Shown one piece after another: positions 51,191 through 59,920 of a stretch of DNA of 64,000 nt. The translations under genes and the position numbers were made by a program. This stretch comes from Mycobacterium sp. IS-3022 (GTDB lineage: Bacteria; Actinomycetota; Actinomycetes; Mycobacteriales; Mycobacteriaceae), in the NCBI RefSeq assembly GCF_001500065.1, contig NZ_LQIN01000049.1, positions 124,001 to 188,000 on the forward strand, read 5' to 3'. The notes beneath the pieces are model-generated. The model searched no databases. It worked only from the letters and a program-made list of their open reading frames with translations, and was not told the DNA's origin. How positions within the stretch are numbered: the first letter of the stretch is position 1; each line of letters starts with the position of its first letter.

Positions 51191-52507
51191 TCACACCCCC
51201 GCCGTTTCGGTCGCCATCAACGTGGAGGCGTACGGATCGAACGGACACCCGCCTTGAAGATGGTCGATGTACTCGTCGCGGAAGAACTTGATCGACGACA
51301 TGATCGGCGACGCCGCACCGTCGCCCAGCGCGCAGAACGACTTTCCGAAGATGTTGTCGGAGATGTCGAGCAACTTGTCGATATCGGCCTCCGTGCCGGC
51401 CCCGGTCTCGAGGCGTTCATAGATCTGCGCCAGCCAGTAGGTACCTTCTCGACACGGCGTGCACTTCCCGCACGATTCGTGGGCGTAGAACTCCGTCCAG
51501 CGACGCACCGCCCGCACCACGCAGGTGGTCTCGTCGAAGATCTGCAGCGCCTTGGTGCCCAGCATCGTGCCCGCCCCGGCCATGCCCTCGTAATCCAATG
51601 GCAGGTCGAGGTGTTCGTCGGTGAGCAGCGGGGTGGACGAGCCGCCCGGCGTCCAGAATTTCAGCTTGTGGCCGGCGCGGACCCCACCCGCGTACTCCAG
51701 CAGCTCGCGCAGCGTGATGCCGAGCGGCGCCTCGTACTGGCCAGGGTTGGTGACGTGACCCGACAGCGAGTAGAGCGTGAAGCCCGGCGACTTGTCCGAG
51801 CCCATCGACCGGAACCAGTCGATGCCGTTGCTGACGATCGGCGGCACGCTGGCGATCGACTCGACATTGTTGACCACGGTGGGGCAGGCGTACAGCCCGG
51901 CGACCGCGGGGAACGGTGGGCGCAGCCGCGGCTGACCGCGGCGGCCCTCCAACGAGTCCAGCAGCGCAGTCTCCTCGCCGCAGATGTATGCGCCCGCGCC
52001 CGCATGCACGATCAATTCCAGGTCGAAACCCGAACCGAGGATGTCGTTTCCGAGGAAGCCGGCTTCGTGGGCTTCGGCGACCGCGGCGTGCAGCCGGCGC
52101 AGCACGGGCACCACCTCACCGCGAAGGTAGATGAACGCGTGATGCGCCCGGATCGCGTAGGCCGCGATGATCGCGCCCTCCACGAGGAAGTGCGGCGTCG
52201 TCAACATCAACGGGATGTCTTTGCACGTACCGGGTTCCGACTCGTCGGCGTTGATCACCAGGTAGTGCGGTTTCGCGCCGGCGCCGGTGTCGTCCTGCGG
52301 GATGAATGACCACTTCGTGCCGGTGGGGAAGCCGGCGCCGCCACGGCCGCGCAGGCCGGACTCCTTGACCAGCGTGATGACGTCGTCGGGATCCATCTTC
52401 AGTGCCCGCTCGAGTGCGCCGTATCCGCCGTGGCGCCGGTAGGTGTCCAGCGACCAGGGTTCCGGTTCGTCCCAGAACTTGCTGAGCACAGGGGTCAGGT
52501 CTGTCAT
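51191..52507 (-). CDS. nuoF: NADH-quinone oxidoreductase subunit F
   Basis: A 438-residue flavoprotein subunit. GRGGAGFPTGTKW binds FMN. The NADH-binding loop around GAYICGEETALL follows. ESCGKCTPCREG carries the 4Fe-4S N3 cysteines. It accepts electrons from NADH. Its ATG overlaps the nuoE stop by 4 bases. The 3' end faces the operon-internal hairpin. Confidence 0.96.
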   Translation of the reverse strand: MTDLTPVLSKFWDEPEPWSLDTYRRHGGYGALERALKMDPDDVITLVKESGLRGRGGAGFPTGTKWSFIPQDDTGAGAKPHYLVINADESEPGTCKDIPLMLTTPHFLVEGAIIAAYAIRAHHAFIYLRGEVVPVLRRLHAAVAEAHEAGFLGNDILGSGFDLELIVHAGAGAYICGEETALLDSLEGRRGQPRLRPPFPAVAGLYACPTVVNNVESIASVPPIVSNGIDWFRSMGSDKSPGFTLYSLSGHVTNPGQYEAPLGITLRELLEYAGGVRAGHKLKFWTPGGSSTPLLTDEHLDLPLDYEGMAGAGTMLGTKALQIFDETTCVVRAVRRWTEFYAHESCGKCTPCREGTYWLAQIYERLETGAGTEADIDKLLDISDNIFGKSFCALGDGAASPIMSSIKFFRDEYIDHLQGGCPFDPYASTLMATETAGV

Positions 52508-53379
52508 GCGCGCGAATCCGTTGCGTCCGGGTTGGTTTCGGTGGTATTCGGTTTCGGCGGCACCGTAGCCGCCGGGCCGGGTGCCGGTGCGTTCTGAGTG
52601 GCTTCCGCCGCTGCCTTCTGGTCGTCGGGTGCGCCCGTCGACGCCGCCTCGGCACCGGCTTCGGGAGCCTGCATGCCGCGTTCGCGGGCCACCCGCAGAC
52701 CCGCGAGCGTGGCGTCGCCGACCTTGCCGTTGCCCGACCGTGGATCCGGCAGGCCCGCGAGCGTGCGCGCGGTTTCACGGAAGGTGCACAGCGGCGCGCC
52801 CCGGGTCGGTTCCGGAGGGTCACCGGCACGCAACCCGTCGACGAGTTCGCGTGCCGACGAGGGCGTCTGGTTGTCGAAGAACTCCCAGTTGACCATCACC
52901 ACCGGCGCGTAGTCGCATGCCGCGTTGCATTCGACATGCTCGAGCGTGACGCTGGGGCTTCCATCAACTGACGGCGTCGTCTGCCCGGCGCGCACTCCCA
53001 GATGGTCCTGCAGCGCTTCGAGGATCGCGTCGCCGCCCATGATGGCGCACAGCGTGTTGGTGCAGACGCCGACCAGGTAGTCGCCGGTCGGCGTGCGCCG
53101 GTACATCGAGTAAAAGGTGGCCACCGCGGTGACCTCGGCCTCGGTGAGGTCCAACTGCTTGGCGCAGAACGAGATTCCGGCGGGTGTCAGGCAACCGTCC
53201 TCGGACTGCACGAGGTGCAGCAGCGGCAGCAGCGCCGAACGAGACTGCGGGTAGCGCGCGATGATCTTCTCCGCGTCGGCGGCGAGTCGCGCGGTGACAT
53301 CGTCGGGATACGCCGCCGGCCCGTGGATCGGCGGGCCGGGTTCGTCGGGTCGCTGGCCGAGCTCGAGGAAAATGCTCAC
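52504..53379 (-). CDS. nuoE: NADH-quinone oxidoreductase subunit E, with Ala/Pro-rich C-terminal extension
   Basis: A 291-residue protein. The thioredoxin-like 2Fe-2S domain covers about residues 1-190, with ligands in GVCTNTLC and ECNAAC. A C-terminal part of about 100 residues, rich in Ala, Pro, Thr and Glu, follows and is absent from the E. coli protein. The GTG at 53379 overlaps the nuoD stop by one base (TAGTG). Confidence 0.94.
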   Translation of the reverse strand: MSIFLELGQRPDEPGPPIHGPAAYPDDVTARLAADAEKIIARYPQSRSALLPLLHLVQSEDGCLTPAGISFCAKQLDLTEAEVTAVATFYSMYRRTPTGDYLVGVCTNTLCAIMGGDAILEALQDHLGVRAGQTTPSVDGSPSVTLEHVECNAACDYAPVVMVNWEFFDNQTPSSARELVDGLRAGDPPEPTRGAPLCTFRETARTLAGLPDPRSGNGKVGDATLAGLRVARERGMQAPEAGAEAASTGAPDDQKAAAEATQNAPAPGPAATVPPKPNTTETNPDATDSRA

Positions 53380-54737
53380 TAGCGGTCCACGCCCCCCATC
53401 ACCGGGTCGATCGACGCCACTGCGGTGATGGCATCGGCGACCATGCCGCCCTCGCACATCGCGGCGACGGCCTGCAGGTTGTTGAACGACGGGTCCCGGT
53501 AGTGCACCCGGTAGGGGCGGGTGCCGCCGTCGGAGACCATGTGCACGCCGAGTTCGCCTCGCGGAGACTCGATCCCGACGTACACCTGACCGGCGGGCAC
53601 GCGGATCCCCTCGGTGACGAGTTTGAAGTGGTGAATCAGCCCCTCCATCGAATGGCCCATGATTTTCGCGATGTGTTCATTGGAGTTGCCCAGCCCGTCG
53701 GGACCGACCTCCAGGTCCGCCGGCCATCCCAGCTTCTTGTCCTGGATCATCACGGGTCCGGGCTTCAGCCGATCCAGACACTGCTCCACGATCTTCAACG
53801 ACTCGTGCATCTCCTTCACCCGGATCAGGTACCGGCCGTAGGAGTCGCAGCCGTCGTCGGTGATCACGTCGAAGTCGTATGTCTCGTAGCCGCAATAAGG
53901 TTGGGCCCTGCGCAGGTCGTGCGGCAGCCCGGTGGAGCGCAGGCACGGACCGGTGATGCCCAGCGCCATGCAGCCGGTCAGGTCGAGGTAGCCGATGCCT
54001 ACCGTGCGGCCTTTCCAGATGTAGTTCTCGTTGAGCAGGTCCTCGAGATCCTTGAGCCGCTTGGGCATCAGCTCGAGCAGATCGCGAATCTGCGGGATGG
54101 CCTCGTCGGGCAGGTCGACGGCGACCCCGCCCGGCCGGACGTAGGCGCTGTTCATCCGTAGGCCGGTGACGGTTTCGAACACCGACAGGATCAGCTCACG
54201 CTCGCGGAAGCCGTAGAACATCGCGCTCATCGCGCCGAGTTCCATGCCGCCGGTCGCGAGTGCGACCAGATGCGAGGAGATCCGGTTGAGTTCCATCATC
54301 ATCACGCGGATGACGCTGGCCCGCTCCGGGATCGCGTCGGTGACGCCCAGCAGTTTCTCGACGGCCAGGCAGTAGGCCGTCTCGTTGAAGAACGGCGACA
54401 GGTAGTCCATCCGCGTAACGAACGTCACGCCCTGCGTCCAATTGCGGAACTCGAGGTTCTTCTCGATTCCGGTGTGCAGGTAGCCGATTCCGCAGCGAGC
54501 CGAGATGATCGTCTCGCCCTCGATCTCGAGGATGAGCCGAAGCACGCCGTGAGTCGAGGGGTGCTGCGGCCCCATGTTCACGACGATCCGTTCACCCGCG
54601 TGCGACGCTGCGGCGTCCTTGGCGGCCTGCACCACCTGGTCCCAATCCTGGCCGCCGACAACGACAACCGTCTCGCCGTCGGACGCGCCCGCCGACGATG
54701 CGCCGCCCTGCGCGGGCGGAACGTGGGAAATGCTCAT
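53379..54737 (-). CDS. nuoD: NADH-quinone oxidoreductase subunit D
   Basis: A 452-residue 49-kDa-type subunit homologous to [NiFe] hydrogenase large subunits. MGPQHPSTHGVLRL begins the conserved domain (the quinone-site His and Tyr region), with ERASVIRVMMMELNRISSHL further on. The N-terminal ~50 residues are an Ala/Ser/Gly-rich lead. Its ATG is one base from the nuoC stop. Confidence 0.95.
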   Translation of the reverse strand: MSISHVPPAQGGASSAGASDGETVVVVGGQDWDQVVQAAKDAAASHAGERIVVNMGPQHPSTHGVLRLILEIEGETIISARCGIGYLHTGIEKNLEFRNWTQGVTFVTRMDYLSPFFNETAYCLAVEKLLGVTDAIPERASVIRVMMMELNRISSHLVALATGGMELGAMSAMFYGFRERELILSVFETVTGLRMNSAYVRPGGVAVDLPDEAIPQIRDLLELMPKRLKDLEDLLNENYIWKGRTVGIGYLDLTGCMALGITGPCLRSTGLPHDLRRAQPYCGYETYDFDVITDDGCDSYGRYLIRVKEMHESLKIVEQCLDRLKPGPVMIQDKKLGWPADLEVGPDGLGNSNEHIAKIMGHSMEGLIHHFKLVTEGIRVPAGQVYVGIESPRGELGVHMVSDGGTRPYRVHYRDPSFNNLQAVAAMCEGGMVADAITAVASIDPVMGGVDR

Positions 54738-55441
54738 CAGTTGTAGGCCCTCCGTTGATCGGGCGGAGGAATCTCGGCGCCGTGGTACTCCACCGGGATG
54801 CCGCCCAACGGGTAGTCCTTGCGCTGGGGGTGACCCACCCAGTCGTCCGGCATCTCGATTCGGGTCAGCGCGGGATGGCCGTCGAAGATGATGCCGAAGA
54901 AGTCGTAGGTCTCGCGTTCGTGCCAGTCGGTGGTGGGATAGACCGCGAACAGCGACGGAATGTGTGGGTCGGCGTCTGGCGCGGCGACCTCCACGCGGAT
55001 CCGTCGGTTGTGCGTGATCGACATCAGGGGGTAGACCGCGTGCAGTTCACGTCCGACGTCGTCGGGATAGTGCACTCCGCTCACGCCCAGGCACAGCTCG
55101 AAACGCAACTGCGGGTCGTCGCGCAGCGCCGCAGCCACCGTCGGAAGTTGCTCGCGCTGAACCTCCAGGGTGAGTTCGTCGCGGTAGACCACCACCCGCT
55201 CGATCGACTCCGCCCAGGAGTGGGGGCCGTCCTCACCGAGCACTTCGGCCAGCCGGTCGACGACCTCGTCGAAGTAGCCGCCGTAGGGCCGCGGCGAACT
55301 GCCTGGCAGCGCCACCGGCCGCACCAGCCGGCCGTAACCCGAGGTGTCGCCCGACCCCTTGGCCCCGAACATGCCGCGGCGCACGCCGATGATCTCGGGT
55401 GCTCCACCTCCGCCGGTGCCGTTGCCGTTGGTCGCGCTCAC
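54737..55441 (-). CDS. nuoC: NADH-quinone oxidoreductase subunit C
   Basis: A 234-residue 30-kDa-type subunit. The conserved segment ERETYDFFGIIFDGHP and the end RKDYPLGGIPVEY are typical. GTG 55441 overlaps the nuoB stop (GTGA). The N-terminal ~20 residues are Gly/Asn-rich. It is separate from nuoD, as in other actinobacteria, not fused as in E. coli. Confidence 0.95.
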   Translation of the reverse strand: MSATNGNGTGGGGAPEIIGVRRGMFGAKGSGDTSGYGRLVRPVALPGSSPRPYGGYFDEVVDRLAEVLGEDGPHSWAESIERVVVYRDELTLEVQREQLPTVAAALRDDPQLRFELCLGVSGVHYPDDVGRELHAVYPLMSITHNRRIRVEVAAPDADPHIPSLFAVYPTTDWHERETYDFFGIIFDGHPALTRIEMPDDWVGHPQRKDYPLGGIPVEYHGAEIPPPDQRRAYN

Positions 55442-55992
55442 CGCAGCAGCCCTTTGAGCTCGATGGTCGGGGTGACGGCCAGTGCGGCCTGCTCGGCCTC
55501 GCGGATCGCCTCCTCGCGGTGCACGCCGAGCGGCATCTCCTGAATCTTGTCGTGCAGCTTCAGGATCGCGTGCAACAGCATCTCCGGACGTGGCGGGCAA
55601 CCCGGCAGGTAGATGTCCACGGGTACGACGTGATCGACGCCCTGCACGATCGCGTAGTTGTTGAACATGCCGCCCGATGACGCGCAGACCCCCATCGCCA
55701 GCACCCATTTCGGCTCGGCCATCTGGTCGTAGATCTGCCGCAGCACCGGCGCCATCTTCTGGCTGACCCGGCCGGCCACGATCATCAGGTCGGCCTGCCG
55801 GGGCGTCGCCGAGAACCGCTCCATGCCGAAGCGGGAGATGTCGAACCGCGGACTGGCCGTTGCCATCATTTCGATCGCGCAGCAGGCCAGCCCGAACGTC
55901 GCAGGCCACAGCGAGCCCTTGCGGATGTAGCCCGCCACCTTCTCCACGGTGGACAGCAGGATCCCGCCGGGCAGCTTCTCCTCTAGTCCCAT
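55438..55992 (-). CDS. nuoB: NADH-quinone oxidoreductase subunit B
   Basis: A 184-residue PSST-type subunit. GLACCAIEMM provides two adjacent cysteines of the terminal cluster N2. MGVCASSGGMFNNY and YLPGCPPRPE supply the others. It donates electrons to quinone. ATG 55992 overlaps the nuoA end by 10 bases. Confidence 0.96.
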   Translation of the reverse strand: MGLEEKLPGGILLSTVEKVAGYIRKGSLWPATFGLACCAIEMMATASPRFDISRFGMERFSATPRQADLMIVAGRVSQKMAPVLRQIYDQMAEPKWVLAMGVCASSGGMFNNYAIVQGVDHVVPVDIYLPGCPPRPEMLLHAILKLHDKIQEMPLGVHREEAIREAEQAALAVTPTIELKGLLR

Positions 55993-56357
55993 GCCAGACC
56001 TCCTCGCCGCCAGACATAGGCGTAGGCCACGAACACCGTTGCCATGAACAGCAGCATCTCTACCAGCGCAAACAGCCCCAGGTTGTCGAAGGCGACGGCC
56101 CACGGGTAGAGGAACACGATCTCGATGTCGAAGATGATGAACAACATCGCGGTCAGGTAGTACTTGATGGGAAACCGCTGGCCGGTCGGCTGGCCGGACG
56201 GGCCGCCGTGCGGCACCGGCTCGATGCCGCATTCGTAGGCCTCGAGCTTGGCCCGGTTGTAGCGCCGCGGGCCGACCAGCAGAGCAATGGCGACCGAGCC
56301 GACCGCGAACGCAGCCGCGATAGCGCCAAGCACCAGGATTGGCGTGTACAAATCCAT
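55983..56357 (-). CDS. nuoA: NADH-quinone oxidoreductase subunit A
   Basis: A 124-residue membrane subunit with three helices. AYECGIEPV is the conserved loop, and IFDIEIVFLYPW holds the membrane-embedded acidic residues. It is the first gene of the operon. ATG 56357, with GAGGGAG 12 bases before, was chosen; a TTG at 56366 is possible. The upstream region to 56523 carries the promoter, which I could not define. Confidence 0.93.
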   Translation of the reverse strand: MDLYTPILVLGAIAAAFAVGSVAIALLVGPRRYNRAKLEAYECGIEPVPHGGPSGQPTGQRFPIKYYLTAMLFIIFDIEIVFLYPWAVAFDNLGLFALVEMLLFMATVFVAYAYVWRRGGLAWD

Positions 56358-56523
56358 ACCGAGCAAACGCTCCCTCGTGGGCTGTTCGATGTGAGCTTAC
56401 CCACACCCTAGCGGGCTTTGGGATGCGCGCCACACCTTTTGGTTAGTATCGCTATAAGCAACACCTGGCTATGCCGTCGTGCCATCGATAGGCAAGGGCG
56501 ACAGGCGATTACGCGTTTTCCAG

Positions 56524-56925
56524 CTATTGCGCCGGCGTGCGCAGAAGCGACGCCACGGCATCCCCGAGTCGGATCGGGTCGATCGGGTGTGGCACCGCGG
56601 CTTCGGCGCGCGACCAACGGGCCAGCCACGCGTCATCCGCTCGGCCGGTCAGTACCAGGATCGGTGGACAGTTCGCGATCTCGTCCTTGAGCTGCTTGGC
56701 GATTCCCATGCCGCCGGTCGGGGTGGCCTCGCCGTCGAGGATCACCAGATCGAACCCACCCTGGTCCATCTGACGGATCACCATGGGGCCGGTCGCCACC
56801 TCGAAGTAGGTCAGCTCGGGCAAATCCGGATGCACCCGCTTGCCGAGCGCGAGCCGGACCTCTTCCCGAGTCCTGGGGTTGTCGCTGTAGACGAGGACCC
56901 GCAACGGACGCGATGACTCGACCAT
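56524..56925 (-). CDS. Stand-alone atypical response regulator receiver (Rv3143-like)
   Basis: A 133-residue receiver domain without an output domain. Asp15 (VYSDNP) replaces the usual acidic pair. Asp64 (VILDGEATPT) is the expected phosphoacceptor and Thr93 (VLTGRADD) the switch Thr. The conserved Lys of the KP motif is absent: the sequence reads VPHPIDP (His113-Pro114). No histidine kinase is adjacent. In M. tuberculosis the homologue Rv3143 also lies next to the nuo operon. It may act by protein contact, possibly without phosphorylation. Confidence 0.82.
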   Translation of the reverse strand: MVESSRPLRVLVYSDNPRTREEVRLALGKRVHPDLPELTYFEVATGPMVIRQMDQGGFDLVILDGEATPTGGMGIAKQLKDEIANCPPILVLTGRADDAWLARWSRAEAAVPHPIDPIRLGDAVASLLRTPAQ

Positions 56926-56940
56926 GCGGTGATGGTACGG

Positions 56941-57474
56941 CTAGCCGCCGTGGCGGAACACCAAGTCGCCGGAGATCGTCGCCTTGTCGCCGATCATGCC
57001 CACCAGGTTGCCGTCGACGCCGAAGTCCTGCCGGTTCACGTCGGCCTTGGTGATGAGCCGCATCGCGCCGTCACCGACCGGGGTCACCTTGGTTCGCAGC
57101 GTCAGTGGTTTGGTCGTGTCCTTGATGGTCAGTTCGGCGCGCAGGTCGATGGTGTCGCCATCGACCGCGTCGGCGCCGGAGATGACGGCGGTGATCACCG
57201 GAAACTTCTCGGCCTCAAAGAAATCCGCGGAGTGCAGGTGCTCGTCACGTTTGCGGATTCCGGTGCGCAGCGACGCGGCCTTGATTTCGATGCGACCGGA
57301 AACCGTTTGCGGAGCGGTCAGTTGGCCCTCGCCGCTGAACTCGGTGAATTTGCCTTTGACGGGCACAAGGCCCCACATCGACTTGGTCTTGACCGCGATG
57401 GTGGACCGGCCGGGGTCGAGGGTCCACGTGCCGGTCGAGCCCGGATCGCTGAAAAACTCGCTCAGGCTTGCCAT
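56941..57474 (-). CDS. YceI-family protein
   Basis: A 177-residue beta-barrel protein of the YceI family (lipocalin-like, often binding isoprenoid chains). It shows TWTLDPGRSTIAVKTKSMWGL, FTEFSGEGQL and RTGIRKRDEHLHSADFF, which are typical signatures. There is no signal peptide, so it is likely cytoplasmic. It lies 15 bases upstream of the response-regulator gene on the same strand. The ligand is unknown. Confidence 0.85.
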   Translation of the reverse strand: MASLSEFFSDPGSTGTWTLDPGRSTIAVKTKSMWGLVPVKGKFTEFSGEGQLTAPQTVSGRIEIKAASLRTGIRKRDEHLHSADFFEAEKFPVITAVISGADAVDGDTIDLRAELTIKDTTKPLTLRTKVTPVGDGAMRLITKADVNRQDFGVDGNLVGMIGDKATISGDLVFRHGG

Positions 57475-57483
57475 GTCATCTCC

Positions 57484-57879
57484 TCACTGTTTGGTCGACT
57501 CGAGCAGTGGGGCGATCTCCGCCGGGTCGAAGTACTCGTCGATTCGGCTGATCAGCCCGTTGGCGCCCAGCTTGATCACGATGCCGACGCGCATCGCGAT
57601 GACCCCGCCGTTGTGTCCGGTGGCGTGCAGGACGTGTTGCTGGACGAACCCGCCGTCGAACAGTTGACGGTCGAGGATCTCGTAGCGGCGCTGTGTCGTG
57701 GTGTCGATGAACCAATCGAGGACCCGCAGCGCCCGGTCCTTGTCGCGTTCGCCGTCGGCGACCTTCCAGACCACGATGTCGTCGTTCCAGAGCCGGCGAA
57801 TCGTGTCGTGGTCGCCGGACTCGATCGCCCCGAACAGGCGGTCCGCCACCTCGGCGACGGTGTCGTCGGCAACGGTCAC
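57484..57879 (-). CDS. SnoaL/NTF2-like protein
   Basis: A 131-residue cone-shaped alpha+beta-fold protein. RLFGAIESGDHDTIRRLWNDDIVVW is the common N-terminal pattern, and SRIDEYFDPAE ends the fold. Such proteins bind or transform small hydrophobic molecules; no specific activity can be assigned. The GTG start at 57879 is used. It precedes yceI by 9 bases, so the three minus-strand genes (57879 to 56524) probably form an operon. Confidence 0.75.
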   Translation of the reverse strand: MTVADDTVAEVADRLFGAIESGDHDTIRRLWNDDIVVWKVADGERDKDRALRVLDWFIDTTTQRRYEILDRQLFDGGFVQQHVLHATGHNGGVIAMRVGIVIKLGANGLISRIDEYFDPAEIAPLLESTKQ

Positions 57880-57926
57880 GGGTCCTCCTTGACCTCAAGA
57901 CTGGTTGAGGTTGAACACTGGCGGTC

Positions 57927-58553
57927 ATGGATGTGACACCTACTCTCTCGCTATTCGACGACGCCTACAAGAGCGGCACCGCGCCGTGGGTGATCGGCGA
58001 ACCTCAGCCCGCGATCGTCGAACTTGAACAGGCGGGCTTGATCCGCGGGAAGGTGCTGGACGTCGGCTGCGGCGCCGGCGAGCACACGATCATGCTCACC
58101 CGCCTGGGATACGACGTGGTGGGAGTCGACTTCGCGCCCTCGGCGATCGAGTTCGCGCGCAGGAACGCCGCGGCCAAGGGCGTCGATGCGCGGTTCGAGG
58201 TCGCTGACGCGATGAACCTCGGAAACCCGGATTACGACACCATTGTCGACAGCGCGCTGTTCCACATCTTCGACGAGGCGGACCGGGCGCGGTATGTGCG
58301 CAGCCTGCATGCAGCGTGTCGGCCGGGTGCGCTGGTGCACGTGCTGGCGCTGTCGGACCGCGGCCGCGGATTCGGTCCGGAGGTCAGCGACTCCGACATC
58401 CGCGGTGCCTTCGGCGACGGCTGGGTGCTGGAGGCCCTGGACAGCACGACATACCGCGGCGTCATCGGTGAGCCGCACGTCGAGACCTTCGGTAAGCCCG
58501 CCGGCTCGATGGTGGACGAACCGGCCTGGCTCGCCCGCGTCCGCCGGGTCTGA
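57927..58553 (+). CDS. Class I SAM-dependent methyltransferase
   Basis: A 208-residue protein. Motif I is VLDVGCGAGEH (about residues 43-53), VVGVDFAPSAIE is motif II and DTIVDSALFHIFD is motif IV. This is a small-molecule methyltransferase by fold; the substrate is unknown. The ATG at 57927 is divergent from the SnoaL-like gene. It ends at a hairpin shared with the minus-strand gene ending at 58608. Confidence 0.85.
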   Translation: MDVTPTLSLFDDAYKSGTAPWVIGEPQPAIVELEQAGLIRGKVLDVGCGAGEHTIMLTRLGYDVVGVDFAPSAIEFARRNAAAKGVDARFEVADAMNLGNPDYDTIVDSALFHIFDEADRARYVRSLHAACRPGALVHVLALSDRGRGFGPEVSDSDIRGAFGDGWVLEALDSTTYRGVIGEPHVETFGKPAGSMVDEPAWLARVRRV

Positions 58554-58557
58554 CAGC

Positions 58558-58606
58558 GATTTGTGGAGTCTCACCGGCGCTCACCGCCGCTGCGGCTCCA
58601 CAAATC
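58558..58606. terminator. Hairpin between convergent methyltransferase and DUF6285-like genes
   Basis: GATTTGTGGAG (58558-58568) and CTCCACAAATC (58596-58606) form a perfect 11-bp stem around a 27-base, GC-rich loop. It fills the gap between convergent stops at 58553 and 58608. No U-tract follows. Confidence 0.6.
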
Positions 58607-58607
58607 A

Positions 58608-58961
58608 CTAATAACCGGGGTGGTTGACGTCGAGTCGGTGGCGCACGATGGTGCGCAGGACGGGCAGCACGTCGGCCGCTCGGCCGTCGAGTTCGCCGGC
58701 GCGAATCGCGGCAGCCAGCTGCGGCTCGTCGCGATAACCGATTCCGGCCAACGCGTCGGTGACTTCACCGGCCGAGGTGTCCAGTAGCTCGCGTTCGACG
58801 ATGCGCAGCACATTGGCGGCCACCCGGGCGTGGAAGTTCACCTGCCCCGCGTCGGCGGACCCGCCATCGGGCCTGGTGGCGTTGCGCACATCGTTGTCGA
58901 GGAAGCCGGCGACGGCGGCGACGAGCTCCGCCGCGGTCGGCCGGCCGTACAACCAGCTCAC
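58608..58961 (-). CDS. DUF6285-like small protein
   Basis: A 117-residue protein (GTG 58961) with LVAAVAGFLDNDV, NFHARVAANVLRIVERELLD and VLRTIVRHRLDVNHPGY. This pattern is seen in a small family whose gene usually follows an acyl-CoA dehydrogenase and a phosphotransferase-like gene. Here the order is the same, with a 4-base GTGA overlap to the phosphotransferase gene. Its role is unknown. Confidence 0.7.
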   Translation of the reverse strand: MSWLYGRPTAAELVAAVAGFLDNDVRNATRPDGGSADAGQVNFHARVAANVLRIVERELLDTSAGEVTDALAGIGYRDEPQLAAAIRAGELDGRAADVLPVLRTIVRHRLDVNHPGY

Positions 58962-59920
58962 CTCGGACCGCCTCCTTCGAGCAGATCCAGTACGTCCCAT
59001 TCGGTTTCGCTCACCCGCCGGCCGATCGCGGCGAGCTCGACGGATTCGGCCTGTCCCGACAGGTGGCGTTCGGCCTGGAACCGGCAGATCACGCCCCAGC
59101 GCAGCGTGGCGACGGTGAGCCACCATCGGAACGCGTCGCGGTCGAGCGTCTCACCCGACGCCGATTCGTAGGCGCGCAGGAAGGTTTCGACGCTGCCGAG
59201 CCCGCCGGCCCCGAGTTCCTCGGGCGCGTTGAAACGCCACGCCCGGATGCAGAACCAGGCCAGATCCTCGTACCGCTCGCCGAGATGGACCAGTTCCCAG
59301 TCCAGGACCGCGGCCAACCCGCTGTCATCGACGATCAGATTGCCCATCCGGAAGTCGCCGTGCACCAGCACCTGGCGCGACGGCGGCGGCCGGTGGGCGG
59401 CCAGCCAGCGAAATGCCCACTCGAAAGTGGCGGTGGTGTCGCCCATTTCGTCGAGCCGGTCCTGCCACTCGGCGAGCTGATCCGACGCCGACAGCCCAGC
59501 ACCCTCGTGGTCGGCGCGGTGAATGGCGGCCAACGCGTGCGCGCACTGGTGCAGCAGCCGCTGCCGGCCGGTGTCGTCGAGCGCGCGGTGGATACGCCGG
59601 ACGATCGTCTCGCCGCCGATGGCCTCGCAGATCAGATACGGATTACCCAGCGCGGCATGCGAGTTGTCCGCGGCCAGGATGTGTGGCACCGGCGCCCCGG
59701 CCGCCGCGGCGCGTTGCTGCACGCGCGCCTCGAGCTCCATCGAGGCGTGCACATCGTCGGGCGGGCCGGTGCGCAGGATCAACGCCCGCGTCGCGTTCGA
59801 CGTCACCGCGTCGAACGCCCACGTCGTGCGGCTCGCCCCGCCGGTCAGCGCACGCAGGTTCTCGACGGCGACGTCGTCGCCGACCACCGAGCGCAGGACG
59901 GCCTCGAGCCGATCCTTCAC
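58958..59920 (-). CDS. Phosphotransferase-family protein (acyl-CoA-dehydrogenase associated)
   Basis: A 320-residue APH/choline-kinase-fold protein. The N-terminal LTGGASRTTWAF is followed by LVHGDFRMGNLIVDD (catalytic loop) and AVLDWELVHLGERYEDLAWFC. This subfamily sits beside or is fused to acyl-CoA dehydrogenases (ACAD10/11-type) and may phosphorylate hydroxyacyl-CoA substrates. The ATG overlaps the acyl-CoA dehydrogenase stop by 4 bases, and the stop overlaps the next gene. It is very probably co-translated with both. Confidence 0.83.
   Translation of the reverse strand: MKDRLEAVLRSVVGDDVAVENLRALTGGASRTTWAFDAVTSNATRALILRTGPPDDVHASMELEARVQQRAAAAGAPVPHILAADNSHAALGNPYLICEAIGGETIVRRIHRALDDTGRQRLLHQCAHALAAIHRADHEGAGLSASDQLAEWQDRLDEMGDTTATFEWAFRWLAAHRPPPSRQVLVHGDFRMGNLIVDDSGLAAVLDWELVHLGERYEDLAWFCIRAWRFNAPEELGAGGLGSVETFLRAYESASGETLDRDAFRWWLTVATLRWGVICRFQAERHLSGQAESVELAAIGRRVSETEWDVLDLLEGGGPR

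Noticed and set aside
56358..56523. Promoter for nuoA in the AT-richer stretch near 56441-56460
   Set aside because: Several TANNNT candidates exist but none has a matching -35 at proper spacing; no choice could be justified.
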